From Episyrphus balteatus (taxonomy: Eukaryota; Arthropoda; Insecta; Diptera; Syrphidae): DNA of 64,000 bases. Position numbers and translations under genes: made by a program. The stretch spans positions 14,797,545 to 14,861,544 of the forward strand of contig NC_079134.1 of the NCBI RefSeq assembly GCF_945859705.1. Direction: 5' to 3'. How positions within the stretch are numbered: the stretch's first letter is position 1; each line of letters opens with the position of its first letter. The notes under the pieces are model-generated. The model was not told where the DNA came from. It was given only the letters and a program-made list of their open reading frames with translations, and did no database searches. Of this stretch, positions 12,275 through 24,046 are shown piece after piece.

Positions 12275-13655
12275 AAAAAAAAAGAGGTTGTCTGTAAATC
12301 CGGTTTACGGACGATGATTTTACGTGATAACGTCGTCAGAAAACAGGTTGTGTGGTTTTGTTTAAAATGTCAATTAAAGCGTTTACTTTTTTTAAAAAAT
12401 CATAATTTACAAGAAAAATCTAAAAAAAAAAATAACTTTTTTATTTTCTTATTATATTAATTTTTTTATTTTAAAAGCTTGCAAAAAAAATTATGCAATT
12501 TAAAAGCCAAGTATTTTTTCTTAAGAATAAAACCATTTTTAAATTTTTACAATGCGCAAAAAGTATAAAAATAATTTATTGAAAACAATCATTTTCATCA
12601 AAAAAGCAAAAAAAACATGAATTTTTATCTTTTCACGTCATTCCATTTTTTTCCCTAACAACCTATAAAAAATTTTATACCATCTGAAAGCTTATTGCCT
12701 TTGCTCAAAATATATATATCGATCAGGTCTATGAGACATCTACAAAAAGAGCTAGAATTTTAAAAACTCGATCAAATTTAATTAAAAAAAAAAGCAAAAA
12801 AAACATTTATTTTTATGTTCTCACGCTATGGAATCAATTTTTTTGCTTGACAACCTATAAAAAATATAAACCATGTGAAAGCTTATTATTTCGCCTTTCA
12901 TATGACGTATCAATCTCATTTCAAAGATGCCTACAAGAGAAGTTAGAATTTTTTTAAAGTCAACCATGTGGAATTTCCAGACTGAGATTACGGTACTTCC
13001 CACACTGGTGGCTTTTCGGGGGCAACAGATCTCCACTGGTGTTTTGAGGTTTTTCGCAAGTTTCTTGGTTAACATTGTGTAGCTTGTAGTTAGTCTACCG
13101 TTATGTGTGATATACCAAATGTAAGGTAATTGTATCAGGATGCTCATAAAAGTTTAATAAAATTTCTATCTGCTCTTGTTCAAAAGTTATAATCTGTTGA
13201 ATTCTAAAATTTTATTTTACCGTTATCTCAAAATTGTGTTTCCAAAAATGATTGAAACTTCGCACACATATAGTTGTAGTCATGGTCTATCATTACTCCA
13301 TATACTTTATTCCTGTATCTATTAAAGAAAAAAAGATAAAAATAAAAAACGATGAAAATCGGTTAAAAACGGTCAAAAAACGTGTTTTTTAAAAACTTGT
13401 TTCTTCCGTTTTTCAGTCAAAACTCACTAAACGATTCCAAGTTCTTGCTCATGTATGCATAAGGCTAAACCCTACATGTCCTATAAGTTTGAGATTTTTT
13501 GAACGCTCAAAAATAGTTTATTTTTAATTTTGAATTTAAATTTTTTGCCGCACTACGAAAGTGCGAGAGTATAACGCTAGAAAATGGCGTCACTTTTTTG
13601 TGGTGGCTGCCATGGTTCATCGATTTATAAGACGTTATCACGTCAAAAAAAAAAA
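12275..13655 (-). mobile_element. Large interspersed repeat, family X, copy 1
   Basis: This is an inverted copy of 31895-33619. One end carries GAGGTTGTCTGTAAA and GGACGATGATTTTACGT. The other carries GACGTTATCACGTCAAAAAA preceded by AAAATGGCGTCAC. Both ends contain ACGTGATAACGTC. Inside, two diverged tandem segments about 190 bp apart share ACAACCTATAAAAAAT, TGAAAGCTTAT and AGAGCTAGAATTTT-like words. The 108-codon minus frame at 12821-13147 lies wholly inside the repeat and has no recognisable motif. Compared with copy 2 it lacks several hundred bases near the GACGTGATAACGTC end. Class not assigned. Confidence 0.7.
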
Positions 13656-16032
13656 CAAGTCTTTACGAACTTAGTAGTGGTATGTATAAAAATAATTCTA
13701 TTAGGTACAATCAACTGAGTTTTGCCTCTTGTGTTTCAAAATGTCTTTACAAACGTTTGAAATACTATAAACTGTAACACAATTACTATCCCAATTTGAA
13801 GTTAAAAAGTAAAAAATATTGTACTAACCATTATATGCCATGAAACAACAAATAAAGCTACCACCCTTAGTATTTTTGCACTAATTCTATTCTCACTTTC
13901 TTAGTTTTTATAAAAAGGGAGATATCAATCAAGATTTTTTCCTTTAAAATATCTTTTTCTATTATTTACTCTCCTGCAATTGATTGTCCATTACATACGA
14001 CAAATAATACAAAATCTGTCCACCAAATAAAAAAAAAACCTTTTTGCTTTGATCTAATTTTGGGAATTAATTTGGTTTACTGATATTAATTTCATTTTCT
14101 TCCGGTGAGTAAATGGATTTTTCCAGCTTCCTTTCTGATGGCTTAGTTTCTTTATGTAATTAAGAAAAATAAAAAGTCCAAACAAAAATTTTTATTTCGT
14201 TTGAGTAAAAAAACAAAAAAAAAGAAAAGAAAGCCATCAAAATTAACATTAACATTAAAGCAAAAGACTTCATCCCTCTTAAGAAGTGGGTGAGTTAGTG
14301 TAACAACGTTTTGCTGCTCCACCACCCTATCTAGCAGGATTATTTTGATCTCATTAAATGAGGAATGTGATTTTTTTTTTCTTCTCTTCTGATGGTTTTT
14401 TTTTGTTCATCATTCCTGTCAAATTGAGGCTTTGACGGTTTTTTTTTAGAGTTTTGATTTTTTTTTTTTTGACGTCAGTCCATCTTTTAATGAAGGAAAA
14501 TATTTAGCTTTCTTAATTCAAAAAGAAAATTCACAAAAAGAAAGAAAACAAAAAATTGAGGACATTTTCATTAATACCCGTGCAAAGTAAAGTCAAAGAA
14601 ATGGAAAAGTTGCGCATATACACAAGGGTGTCTTACCCATTTCTTCCTTTTTATTTTTTTCCTCAATTCCATCCTATAAAATCCTGGCAATGTAAATGGG
14701 CGCAACAAAATATTATGATTATTGTTCCAATTTTAACCACGTGCCGGAAACATTATACCTTAAGGTGCTTTTGCTTTTCACCCCCAAACAAAAAGTTATA
14801 TCTACAGAAAAAAATGAAAAAAATCCAAAAATCTAATTAGAAATGAAAGTGAAATCACCTGAGTCCACTGCCATAACCATTCCAATTCCTGTGGTAAAAA
14901 CCTCAAATACTTTGGAATGAAAGAAATCCTTTTGTGGTTCATTGATGGTCTATAAGGGTTTTTACCTCTTTGAATTGTTGGCCAAACTTAATTATTTATG
15001 AAGCGATTACTTCTTTACTGCCTTTGTCTTATGATGGTGTGTTTTGTGTTCGTTCTCCATTTCGGATTCAAAAAACGAGTGTTTCCCATCTGTTTGTGGC
15101 ATCATTTGGCTGGTGTGGTGATTACTGGAAAAGTTGCAAGAACCCATGAAGGAAATTTATTACATCACTTGACCGTGTTTTTTGTTCTGTGTTCTGGTTC
15201 TCACTCTCGAAACGTATATCTTTGGTCCTCTGAGGTCGAATTAAATATCATCTTCTTCTTGGGTATTTCTCGCGCTGCTATAAACCCATCACTATGGAAC
15301 TTTCAACATTATTGTGAGAAGTGAAATACTATAGTTTCATGAGATTTGTAATGGGCGACTCGCAGAAGATCTCTTTTTCATATTTCAATTCAACGTGAAC
15401 GTATCATTAGGAATATGATTTGTAATGACAACATAATCGTTCAATTGATTCCGATCGATCGGTTTTGTGAGATTTGAGAAATGGATTTTTTTTGAACAAA
15501 TTTGTTGTGTTTCCAGCATTTCAACAGCATAAAAAATGTATACCTAACGAAAGCGAGTCGAAATAATTGAGTGCCAGTTTGCTGAATGATTGCAGAATTG
15601 TAATGATTAAACTGGTATTTCCGTTGGCTTTAATAAAGAATTGTAGAAGAATCTTAAAATTAAATACAACTTTATCTTGATATATTATAATGGTTTTTTG
15701 GACAAAATTCAAAAACTATCAACATTTTGTTACTTGAAAGAACGGTATACAAATCACTTTGACCAAAGGGACCAAGATGTTGGAAAGTAAAAGGTTCAAG
15801 ATAAAAAATAAAAACGAAACCACTAATTTTTGATGATGGACAAAGTTCTACATAAACCCGGAAGAAGCAATTTTAGAAATCCTTCTTCCCAATAACATTT
15901 ATATATTCCTGACAATAATACTGTAAAGAAATATACAGGCCGTTGAATAACAAATGTTTCTGAGCAATTTGCTTTCGTTTAATTTAAAAAGGAGCAGAGC
16001 ATTTAAAAGACCTTAGGTCTTACAGGCATATA
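13656..16032. other. Gene-less intergenic stretch
   Basis: AT-rich with many homopolymer runs (poly-T near 14371, 14440 and 14460). The 108-codon frame at 14998-15324 has a hydrophobic start but no recognised motif and no homologue elsewhere in the window; I do not call it a gene. Confidence 0.5.
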
Positions 16033-16390
16033 CACTGAGGGGAAAACCGCAACGCAAAATGTAATATGTTCAACGTTGATTTAATGTTGAAAAAACTAAC
16101 ATGAAATTATCTTTTATTAAAATTGAAACAACTTAAGAAATTTTTTTATTTTTGTCGGACTTCAGATTTTGTAGCATTTTATCACTTTATTTTCTAACAG
16201 TGAGATAGCACGGTGGTAAAGCATTCGCCTAGTGACGAAAGAGTTGTAGGTTCGATCCCCAGCGGCTGCCAATTTTTTTCTTTTTTTTTAATAAATTGAT
16301 GATTTTTTTCGTCTTCATCGCAAAATCATTCCGAAAAATAGTTGAATCAACGTGGTTTTCGTTGATTTTAAGTTGTTTTTTCCCTCAGTG
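16033..16390. mobile_element. MITE with CACTGAGGG ends, TA target site, 358 bp
   Basis: The ends are inverted: CACTGAGGGGAAAAC on the left and CACTGAGGGAAAAAAC on the complement of the right. TA flanks each side (16031-16032 and 16391-16392). Subterminal parts also pair (CAACGTTGATTTAA and TTAAAATCAACG types). TA duplication fits Tc1/mariner-type mobilisation. The middle holds a tRNA-like sequence. Confidence 0.65.
16199..16270 (+). other. tRNA-like sequence (pseudo-tRNA or SINE-type head)
   Basis: An A-box-like TAGCACGGTGGTAAAGC and a near-perfect B box GGTTCGATCCC are spaced as in a tRNA, with an anticodon-arm-like TTCGCCTAGTGACGAA between them. The acceptor stem does not close (the 3' side reads GGCTGCC without a matching 5' side) and the T stem is imperfect. 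A functional tRNA is therefore unlikely; it may be a Pol III promoter of a tRNA-derived repeat. Confidence 0.5.
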
Positions 16391-16748
16391 TAGTTAAAAT
16401 TATTATTTTTATTATTATAAATTTGATGAATTCGATCAATTCTCTGGTTAAAATAAGTTTCGAAGAAGTCATAAATTGACGAAACAGACCTGAACAGTGC
16501 GTTGGAATTGTTACACAACAACACTCCTAATAATCCTAAACACAATTTTTTACTATCTCCTTTTAACAAATATATTCCATATCAAGGGGCACGGTAGTGA
16601 TTAGCCAAGTTCTCTAGCAACTTTAGCACTACACCCTTTTTTTTTCAGGAAACAACTGAGGCCATTTTCGACCCCCCTCTAACTTCCACACCAAAGATGC
16701 TAGAAATTTCAAATTCGCTACATTTATTGAACTTGTCAAAACCAAATG

Positions 16749-16982
16749 ATGCTGGCACAAAAAGTACTGAGATGTAAAAGTGTACCAAGTTCTAAAGTTT
16801 GGGTTCAAATTCGTATCAATAAAATTTTGATTGTTCTCTTGGGAATTCTTCTTTTAATTACCGATTTTTAAAGTTATTTCAAAAATTGCCAAGTAAACAA
16901 TCAAAATTTTATTGATACGAATTTGAACCCAAACTTTAGAACTTGGTACACTTTTACATCTCAGTACTTTTTGTGCCAGCAT
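16749..16982. repeat. Perfect 87-bp inverted repeat (hairpin)
   Basis: 16749-16835 and 16896-16982 are exact reverse complements over 87 bases, starting ATGCTGGCACAAAAAGTACT. A loop of 60 bases separates them, and its edges also pair partly (CTTGG and CCAAG). The surrounding DNA is not repeated elsewhere in the window. No target duplication is evident. If transcribed it would form a long hairpin RNA. Confidence 0.85.
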
Positions 16983-19941
16983 AATTTCAACATAATAGAA
17001 CTTGGCTCCTTTTTTAACAGTAATGTTTTTGTTGTGATTAAATTTTCGAGATATTGTAATTTTCTCGAAAACGTTCCTAAAGGTTTCGATTTAATTTGGT
17101 TTTCGTTTTAAGATTTTCTCAGAGAGAACGGAAATATTGCGTTGCCGTCATTTGCAAACATTGACATATTTTTTGGTTAATATCGTATATTTCATCAAAG
17201 AATAAGCATAAGCATAAGAATAACAATAATGTTAATTTTCAAAAAAAAAAAATTTTGAAAAAGACTTGAAAAGTTTAATTTTTTACCTTCGATTTTATTT
17301 TCTCAAAACTTAGTCAAAATCAATAATAATTGTCAATAGTAATTTAAGATATTAGAAATTTTAAGCAACAAGATCAAGTACGTGCGACCCACGAGTGCAC
17401 TCGTGCATTTTATTTTGCATCTTATTAGATTGAGTTAAGTTACTACTGGTGTCGAAATAAGTGACTCTAACTACCGAAAATATAAAACTAGTTGGTAAAG
17501 TATCAATATTGTGTTTAATGACAGATCATGATCAGATCAAGCCTTGAAAAAATAATCAGTTATTCAATGTTAGGAATTGAATGTTAGGAATTTAAAACTG
17601 TCTAGTTTCTAGACAATGAGAGGGGATATAAATAAGATTAATAACAATTATATAGAAAACTCTTGAAAAGCTGCAAAAACAATATGAAACTGCAGCTTCA
17701 TTATAACAAACGCCGCTATATAGCTACTCAAAACATTGGGATAGTCAAACAAATTGTACTTAAATATTTCTCAGACCTTTTGGATATTTCTGTGCTTCTT
17801 TGATAATCTGCCGCAAAAAATCTGGAATTCGATGTCTAACAAGGTGTAATGACTGACCTATTTTATTTCAATTAATCCCTCAAAATGAGAAAATCTCCAC
17901 TCAACATGATCAGGATGACACATATGGAATGGATCATGTCAAAACATTCCATTGTTACAATATATGGACTCTTGTATTAAGTATTGAATAGAAACAAATG
18001 CTGCTAATGCCCATGATGTCCTCTGAATTACAGAACATACGTTTCGGCTTTATCCAACAAAACAGATATTTTTTTGTTAAAAATCATACCAGTTTTTTTT
18101 TTCCAAATTTACTACCAATGACACAAAATCCAACCACTCAACCATCAAATCCATGTCCTTTTGCTTCTATATTCTCTCAAACAATTGCATGGTTTTTCTA
18201 TTCCATATATTTCCAATGATTCACACCCAAAAGCTAAACGAAGCGTGATTCGATTGCGTGCGTCCTTTGACAAGAAAAAAAAAACAAAACAAAAAAATAC
18301 ACAAATAAATGTCATTCACATAAGATGTCATACGTTATTATTCGGTTTTTTGTTCGAATGAACTACTACTTACACAGAGGGTGTGAGAGGAGTTTAAGGA
18401 CAAACTATATGTATAGGATTAGTGAATCCTTGTCTCACAGTGGTGAACCGAAAAATCTCTTTTTCTTCAAGTAATTCAAGTATGCTAGATAGATACACTC
18501 TCGAGGACAAATAATGGAATCCTTTTCTCATTCTATGTGCACGCATCCATTAAATAACCACCCATTGTCCTTTTTCTTATAAAGGACACACTATATTCTA
18601 CTCCAGGACAAAGTCGTATGTTGACACGACCTAATTTTCGATTACATGGTTTTTTTTTGTTGTTGGTTTTGGTAGTTGAGCTCTATTTCGATATCCTGGC
18701 TAATAAATGTCAAACTGAATTATTTTCGAAATCTCAAGGATATATGAGAAAAGATTCTTTAGTCTTTTGATTTACATTTCTTCTTTACAAGAAGATATTT
18801 ATTTTATCATAAATAATATTTTAAGGGGGAACCCTTTTTTTGTTGTTGTTGTTGTTGTTGTTTCAAAAAGGACATTTGATACGCAGAATTTGGTCAGTTT
18901 GGTTACCGTTTGTTATACTTTACCACATGTTGTGTATTGAAAGAGTGTTGGAAAAAAAAATCGGCGTCGGCTGATAGTGTAGTGGTCAAGAAAACCACCA
19001 AAAAGATTTCAATAACAAGGGGAGAACAAGTGTTTCGTCTGCTCCTGTGGTGGTGGGGAGAAATTCGATAGTTGATATGCGGGACCCCCTCGTGATTGCC
19101 ATGATTTCGTCAGCACTAGCAGTGTCGACCTGCTGTCATTATTGTTGCCACTCTCTACTTGTAATGATAATCATGATGATGTTGATGTTAATGTTGATGG
19201 GGTCGAGCGAGAGTGTGTTTATGGTCATTTTCGTGGGACACAATTTTGTGTGTTCATGTGTGATATGCATGGCGTCGTCGTCAGTCTGTCGGTTGGTGGA
19301 CTCTCTGTGACACCAAATTGAGTGGAAAACCTTTGGGCGCCTATATATTGGTGGCCGTAGTGGTGGCGGCGGTGAATTTATGAGTGGCTTGAATTTCCTA
19401 CTGACAGTTTATTGTTTTTTTTTTCGTTTCTTCTTCTTTTGCAACGGTTGTGTTGTATGTGGTTTGCATAGCCACCGTTATTTTTAAACAAGGAAATCCA
19501 CACCAAACTATGTCAATTGGAAGAGATTCATCGAATTTATTTCAGGGTCAAACCGGATAAAGAATACAAAATAAGAAACACAAGAATCAGAGACATGTGA
19601 CATAATTTCTGGGAAGTTATTTCGGAATTGGCAAAAAACAGGAAGACTGGCGCCTGAATTTTTGTTAATAATTAGGAATTTGCAGATTACCTATAATTCG
19701 TAAAAAGATTATTAATTTATTTTACTTTGAATTCACACTGTATTTAATATTTTGAAATAACTACCTCGTCTAGAATTCACAGAGACTTCTGAAACTCCTT
19801 AAAACTTTGATAAAGTTTTGGAATTTCGAAGAAGAATCCAAACAAATTTAGTTTTGGAAATAAAGATATTTTTTCTAGCAATCTGCACCCATGCCATGTT
19901 TGTACTTGAGAAATACGAGGCTTCAACAAATAAATTATTGT
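16983..19941. other. Gene-less intergenic stretch
   Basis: Contains the solo repeat end at 17377, a TTG run at 18840-18863, and a GC-richer segment at about 18960-19400 with short overlapping frames. No exon, RNA gene or transposon with both ends was recognised. Confidence 0.5.
17377..17425 (+). mobile_element. Solo end of the helentron-like repeat family (copy D)
   Basis: It carries ATCAAGTACGTGCGACCCAC, then a 14-base palindrome ACGAGTGCACTCGT, then a GCATTTTATTTT tail. The same terminal hairpin-plus-tail arrangement occurs at 24003 and 27909. No upstream homology is visible. Confidence 0.5.
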
Positions 19942-20168
19942 TTTAATAATCATTTTTACCAAAAAACCAACTTCGATGGGTCCAAATTAAAATGTACAGA
20001 TTTTTCATAGGTTCTATAGTCAGAACTGGACGAAATTGAAATATCAGCTTTCAAATACAAAAAGAATCATCGAAATCGGTTCACTCAGTTCAAAAATATC
20101 AAGTAACAAATATACAAGAAAAATACAGACGAATTGAGAACCTCCTCCTTTTAAAAGTCGGTTAAAAA
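19942..20168 (+). mobile_element. Dispersed short repeat with AACCGACTTC-type ends, copy 2
   Basis: Second copy of the repeat at 2756-2996, same orientation. It keeps the TAATAATCATTTTTA start, AATACAAAAAGAATCATCG in the middle, and GAGAACCTCCTCC followed by AAAGTCGGTTAAAAA at the end. That terminal phrase is, as far as I recall, widespread in insect interspersed repeats. Confidence 0.6.
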
Positions 20169-21691
20169 TTACAAGTATATTATTCATTCTAGTTAAGAAA
20201 ATTGATTAAAAATGCATTTAAAACAACCACATGAACTTTTGATTTTAAATCAAGTTTGCTGGTCAGCTCTTTTGTTTTTTTTCATAGACTTCATTATTTG
20301 GATTTGAATATTGTTAACGAAAACCTTAGTCATCATCGACGTTTTTAACAGTTACTGAGAAATAAGTTCAACTATAAGTTCCTTTGCATAGTGCGAAAAA
20401 AAAACGATTTTGGATGCGTTGTCCTGAAGGATTTAGGAAAGTTTGAAAGAAAATTGATTTTCCAAAAGAAAAAAAAAAACAATTTTTTGAAACAACAATA
20501 TCTTCTAAATAATCATTGAGAAGAAAAGAAAGACAATTTTATTTTTATTTTTAGACTTTAGAGAATTGTGTTATCTATACAAGTTTTGGATACGTTCAAC
20601 GTTTGAAAATTAATTGCAAAAAATCAATATTTGCGAAATTTGACCTTGAATAACTTATGACGCTTGCTTGGACTTTTGATTACGTATTCATCATAGAAAA
20701 TATATAAAAGATTGTATTTAAAGATCTCCACATGTAATTTTTCCTTATCAAATGTATTATTATATTGGGTTTACGAGGCCTTCTTTTTCCTTAAAGCTAT
20801 TACCTTCAAAAATTTAATTAATCATATTAGTTTTTAAGTTAAAGCATTTGGGTATTTTATTCTTAAAATTTTGATTCGAAGTGGCCTATTAAAGGTAAGG
20901 TGGATGAACTTGTTAGTCTAGTTTAGAGTCTAGAACTGATACTTATCAATGAACCCGTTTTCTGTCAGCTCCTTTGCCCTTACACTTTTCTCTGCATATT
21001 CTTAATTGTTTTTAAAATATTCTGGTCTTAAAACGCATAGCCCTTAATTACGTTTGCAAACATTTATAAGATTGCATGCATTTCCAAAACTTTGAAGCCG
21101 TTTTTCTCAAAACTACAATTTTGCAGATACATGGTTTTGGCGTTGTGCCCACGATTTTGCTCATTATTCATTTACGACCTCCATTATTTACTTTCTACAG
21201 CTGGATTTTACTCAAAACTCATTCTGGTATCCAATATATATCGAATCAAAGGACTAAAAATGTTCTTATTCTATTTTTATCAAACATTTCCAAGTAAAAC
21301 GTTCCAAAAATGCATTTTCAAATAAGACTTCTCTGCAATATACGCACAAAATTACCTTTAAGCTCAAAGCTGAGAATATTTCAATATGGCCTATCAAGTG
21401 ACAATCCATTTTACGAATAAAAATCCTCATTTATATAAGGCTGGAATTTCCTGACAGATCAACAATCACGGCAAACTCAAATACCACAACTTTCCACTTT
21501 GATAAGTTGTTGAAAATTAGTCTGAATGGGCCTATCGATGTCACCGAATTGGAGTAAATCATAGGGCAAAGCTTCTAGTCTGCATACACAAATTGTGTAT
21601 TAATATTTCCCCAATTTTGTTAATATGAAACTTTTATGTTTGGCTTCTTTATCAATCGTTTTCGAACACCGCATCAACAAAATTGAACTTT
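20169..21691. other. Gene-less intergenic stretch
   Basis: Apart from the dispersed CAGCTCTTTTGTTT repeat near 20249-20276, I see only AT-rich DNA with short frames lacking motifs. Confidence 0.5.
20249..20320 (+). repeat. Dispersed CAGCTCTTTTGTTT repeat, copy 1 of 6
   Basis: The start TCAAGTTTGCTGGTCAGCTC aligns with copies at 36541, 43641 and 46861 (+) and at about 61496 and 63965 (-). Similarity fades after about 30-70 bases. Probably one end of a transposable element family. Confidence 0.45.
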
Positions 21692-22575
21692 TTTTTGCCA
21701 CAAGAACCAAGATATACTTTTCTATAGGTTTTTGATATGCTAAACTCGAATGTGAAGTCAAAAAATTTTTATTGGCCTCCGTTTTTGAGATATTACCGTT
21801 ATAAAATTCAAAAAAACGTAATTTTGGATGTTTTCCAGCTTCTGTTTTTATTCATTATAAACAAATTTGTACCGGTGATTATAAGAACAGATATTCTTCT
21901 TTCAGAAACTGTTTATATTTTCCCGATATCTCTTTTATTGCTCGAGATATCTTAAGTTTCAGTTAGTAAGCCAAAGAGAAACTAAGTTTAATCTAAAGTT
22001 TAAGTCCCTGGTCATATAATTTTTGCCACAAGAACCAAAAAATACTTTTCTAAAGGTTTTTGGGTCGCTAAACTCGAAAATTTCTATTAGCTTCCGTTCT
22101 TGAAATATAACCGTTATAAAAACATTTTTTTGCATTTTATAACGGTAATATTTCAAGAACGGATGCCAATAGAATTTTTCTGATTGCGGATTCAAGTTAA
22201 GCAACCCAAAAACCTTTAGAAAAGTATATATTGGTTTTTGTGGAAAAAAAAGTTTAATTTGTTTGGCCAGTGCTATTTCTGAGTCAAAGACCACTCCTTA
22301 AATTTTAAATATCTCGGGCAGTAAAAGAGATATCGGAAAGATTTAAACATTTTTTGGAAGAATAAAACCAGTTCTTATAGGTACCGTTACAAATTTTTTC
22401 ATAATGAATTACCCCACATAAAAACATAACCTCAAAAACAGCCAAAATGACGTTTTTCGACATTTTCTAACGGTAATATTTCAAAAACAGAGGCCAATAA
22501 ACATTCTCTGACTTCAGATTCGAGTTCAGCATATCAAAAACATATAGAAAAGTATATTTTGGTTCTTGTGGCTAA
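21692..22575. repeat. Nested double palindrome (four related arms), about 0.9 kb
   Basis: Outer arms 21692-21955 and 22299-22575 pair. The inner arms, about 22018-22120 and 22135-22243, pair with each other around a loop of about 14 bases. All four arms carry versions of GCCACAAGAACCAA, ACTTTTCTAWAGGTTTTTG and GCTAAACTCGAA, plus an ATTACCGTTATAA-type word. Thus one sequence of about 100 bp is present four times in a mirror-within-mirror order. No coding potential. Confidence 0.75.
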
Positions 22576-23052
22576 AACCTTGTTGACCAGTGTAATTAAA
22601 AACTGGGTGAAGTTTTATGATATCTAATTAATTTTTTGTATTGATTTATAGAATACTTTTATTAGTAGTGAAAGTAAATAATTGAAAAAGACAGCAAATT
22701 TAATTCGAAATTGTTACCATCAAAGCTTGTCGTTATCACTATTAATATAATGTAATAAAAATTGGTATAGTGAAATATGCGTTTAGTACACGTGCACAAC
22801 CTGTATTCAAAAATTAGCCTGTTACAAACTTTTTTTTTTGAAAAAATGTCAAAAATTGTAAAAAAAAAAAACTAATATTTTATAGAATTTTGCGAAGTGT
22901 TGCAGCGCTGAATAACAATTTTAACTTTATTTGCAATCACTACAATACCTGTTAACGTCCTGGCACGATAATATTGATAAACCAGCGGACTAAACGACAG
23001 TATGCATCATTTAACATCTCCATGACTTTAATGGTGCTTTTGATTTAAATCT
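22576..23052. other. Short intergenic stretch
   Basis: AT-rich DNA between two repeats; nothing recognised. Confidence 0.5.
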
Positions 23053-24046
23053 CAATTTTTACTTGCGATATAGGTACTATGGGCAAGTTTAGGATTCGTA
23101 AAAAAAATCGAACTTGAGATAACAATTTTACATGACATTACGATGATGGAGAATGCCAAAAAAGTGGGTCCGGCAATTCTGTCTGTCTGTCTGTCTGTCT
23201 GTCTCTATCTGGAGCTGCAGCCTAAACGAGTGAAGTGATTTTCTTCAAACTTGGTAGTTAGTAGTTTTTGGTGATTCCCTAGAGGGGAAATTGAAATTTT
23301 TTTGTATGACCAAAACTAACGGTACCTGCCATATAACAGAAATAGAAAAGTTAATTTTTTTCAAAAACGGCTCCAACGATTTTGATTAAAATTTTTGTGT
23401 GTAGTACTACACATAAGAGCCAACTTTTTAAATAAAAAAAATATTTTTTGTACCGTTTTTAACGGTACCTGTCATAGAACGGTTTTTTTCGTTTCTGAAT
23501 ATCTCGTACAACATTAACCCGATTTAAATGAAAATTTTTATACAAAAGTGTTTAAGTAAAGATATTATTAAAATTTTAGAAAATTTTCAAAAAACGCATT
23601 TTTGGTTTTTTAAAAAATATTTCAAAATTTTTTTTTGAAAAATCAATTTTTTGAAAACGGATCAATGAAAAATTTTGAAATTTAGTTTTTATGTGTAAAT
23701 TAATTATTTCTTCAAAATGGCATACCAACTTTTTTTTTTGAAAAATGTTAAAACATTTTTATATAGAAAAAATTATTTTTTTAAAAACGGCTCCTACAAT
23801 TTTCAAAATTTTTTTTCTAAAAATACCTTTTTATACAAGAAATAAAATGGCATATTTTTTTTTTTTAAGATAATTTAAAACGGAGTTTAATTAATTATAA
23901 AAACAGATTTAATTTTTTTATACTACTTATGAAATTTCTTCAAAATATCAAATTTAAAATTTCTCGAATAAAAAGCTTTAACATTATAGTTACTTTAAGC
24001 ATAAGAGCAAGTACCCCAGTCGTGCAATTTATTTTTACCTGAAACC
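23053..24046 (+). mobile_element. Helentron/DINE-like non-autonomous repeat, copy A (longest uninterrupted)
   Basis: Starts CAATTTTTACTTGCGATATA, contains a GTCT microsatellite at about 23179-23203, repeated AACGGTACCTGYCATA words, and ends with GAGCAAGTACCCCAGTCGTG and a T-rich tail. It matches 52587-53824 in reverse and 27312-27950 in part. A central GTCT microsatellite, AT-rich body and 3' terminal hairpin resemble DINE-1/helentron elements, but no replicase is present and the ends are not proven. Confidence 0.55.

Noticed and set aside
12821..13147. 108-codon minus-strand frame as a gene
   Set aside because: It lies wholly inside repeat family X, has no recognised motif, and I could not show that the frame is preserved in copy 2.
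14998..15324. 108-codon frame with a hydrophobic start as a small secreted protein
   Set aside because: No motif, no paralogue and no upstream signal; long frames occur by chance in 64 kb.
16199..16270. Functional tRNA gene
   Set aside because: The acceptor stem does not close and the T stem is imperfect despite good A/B boxes.
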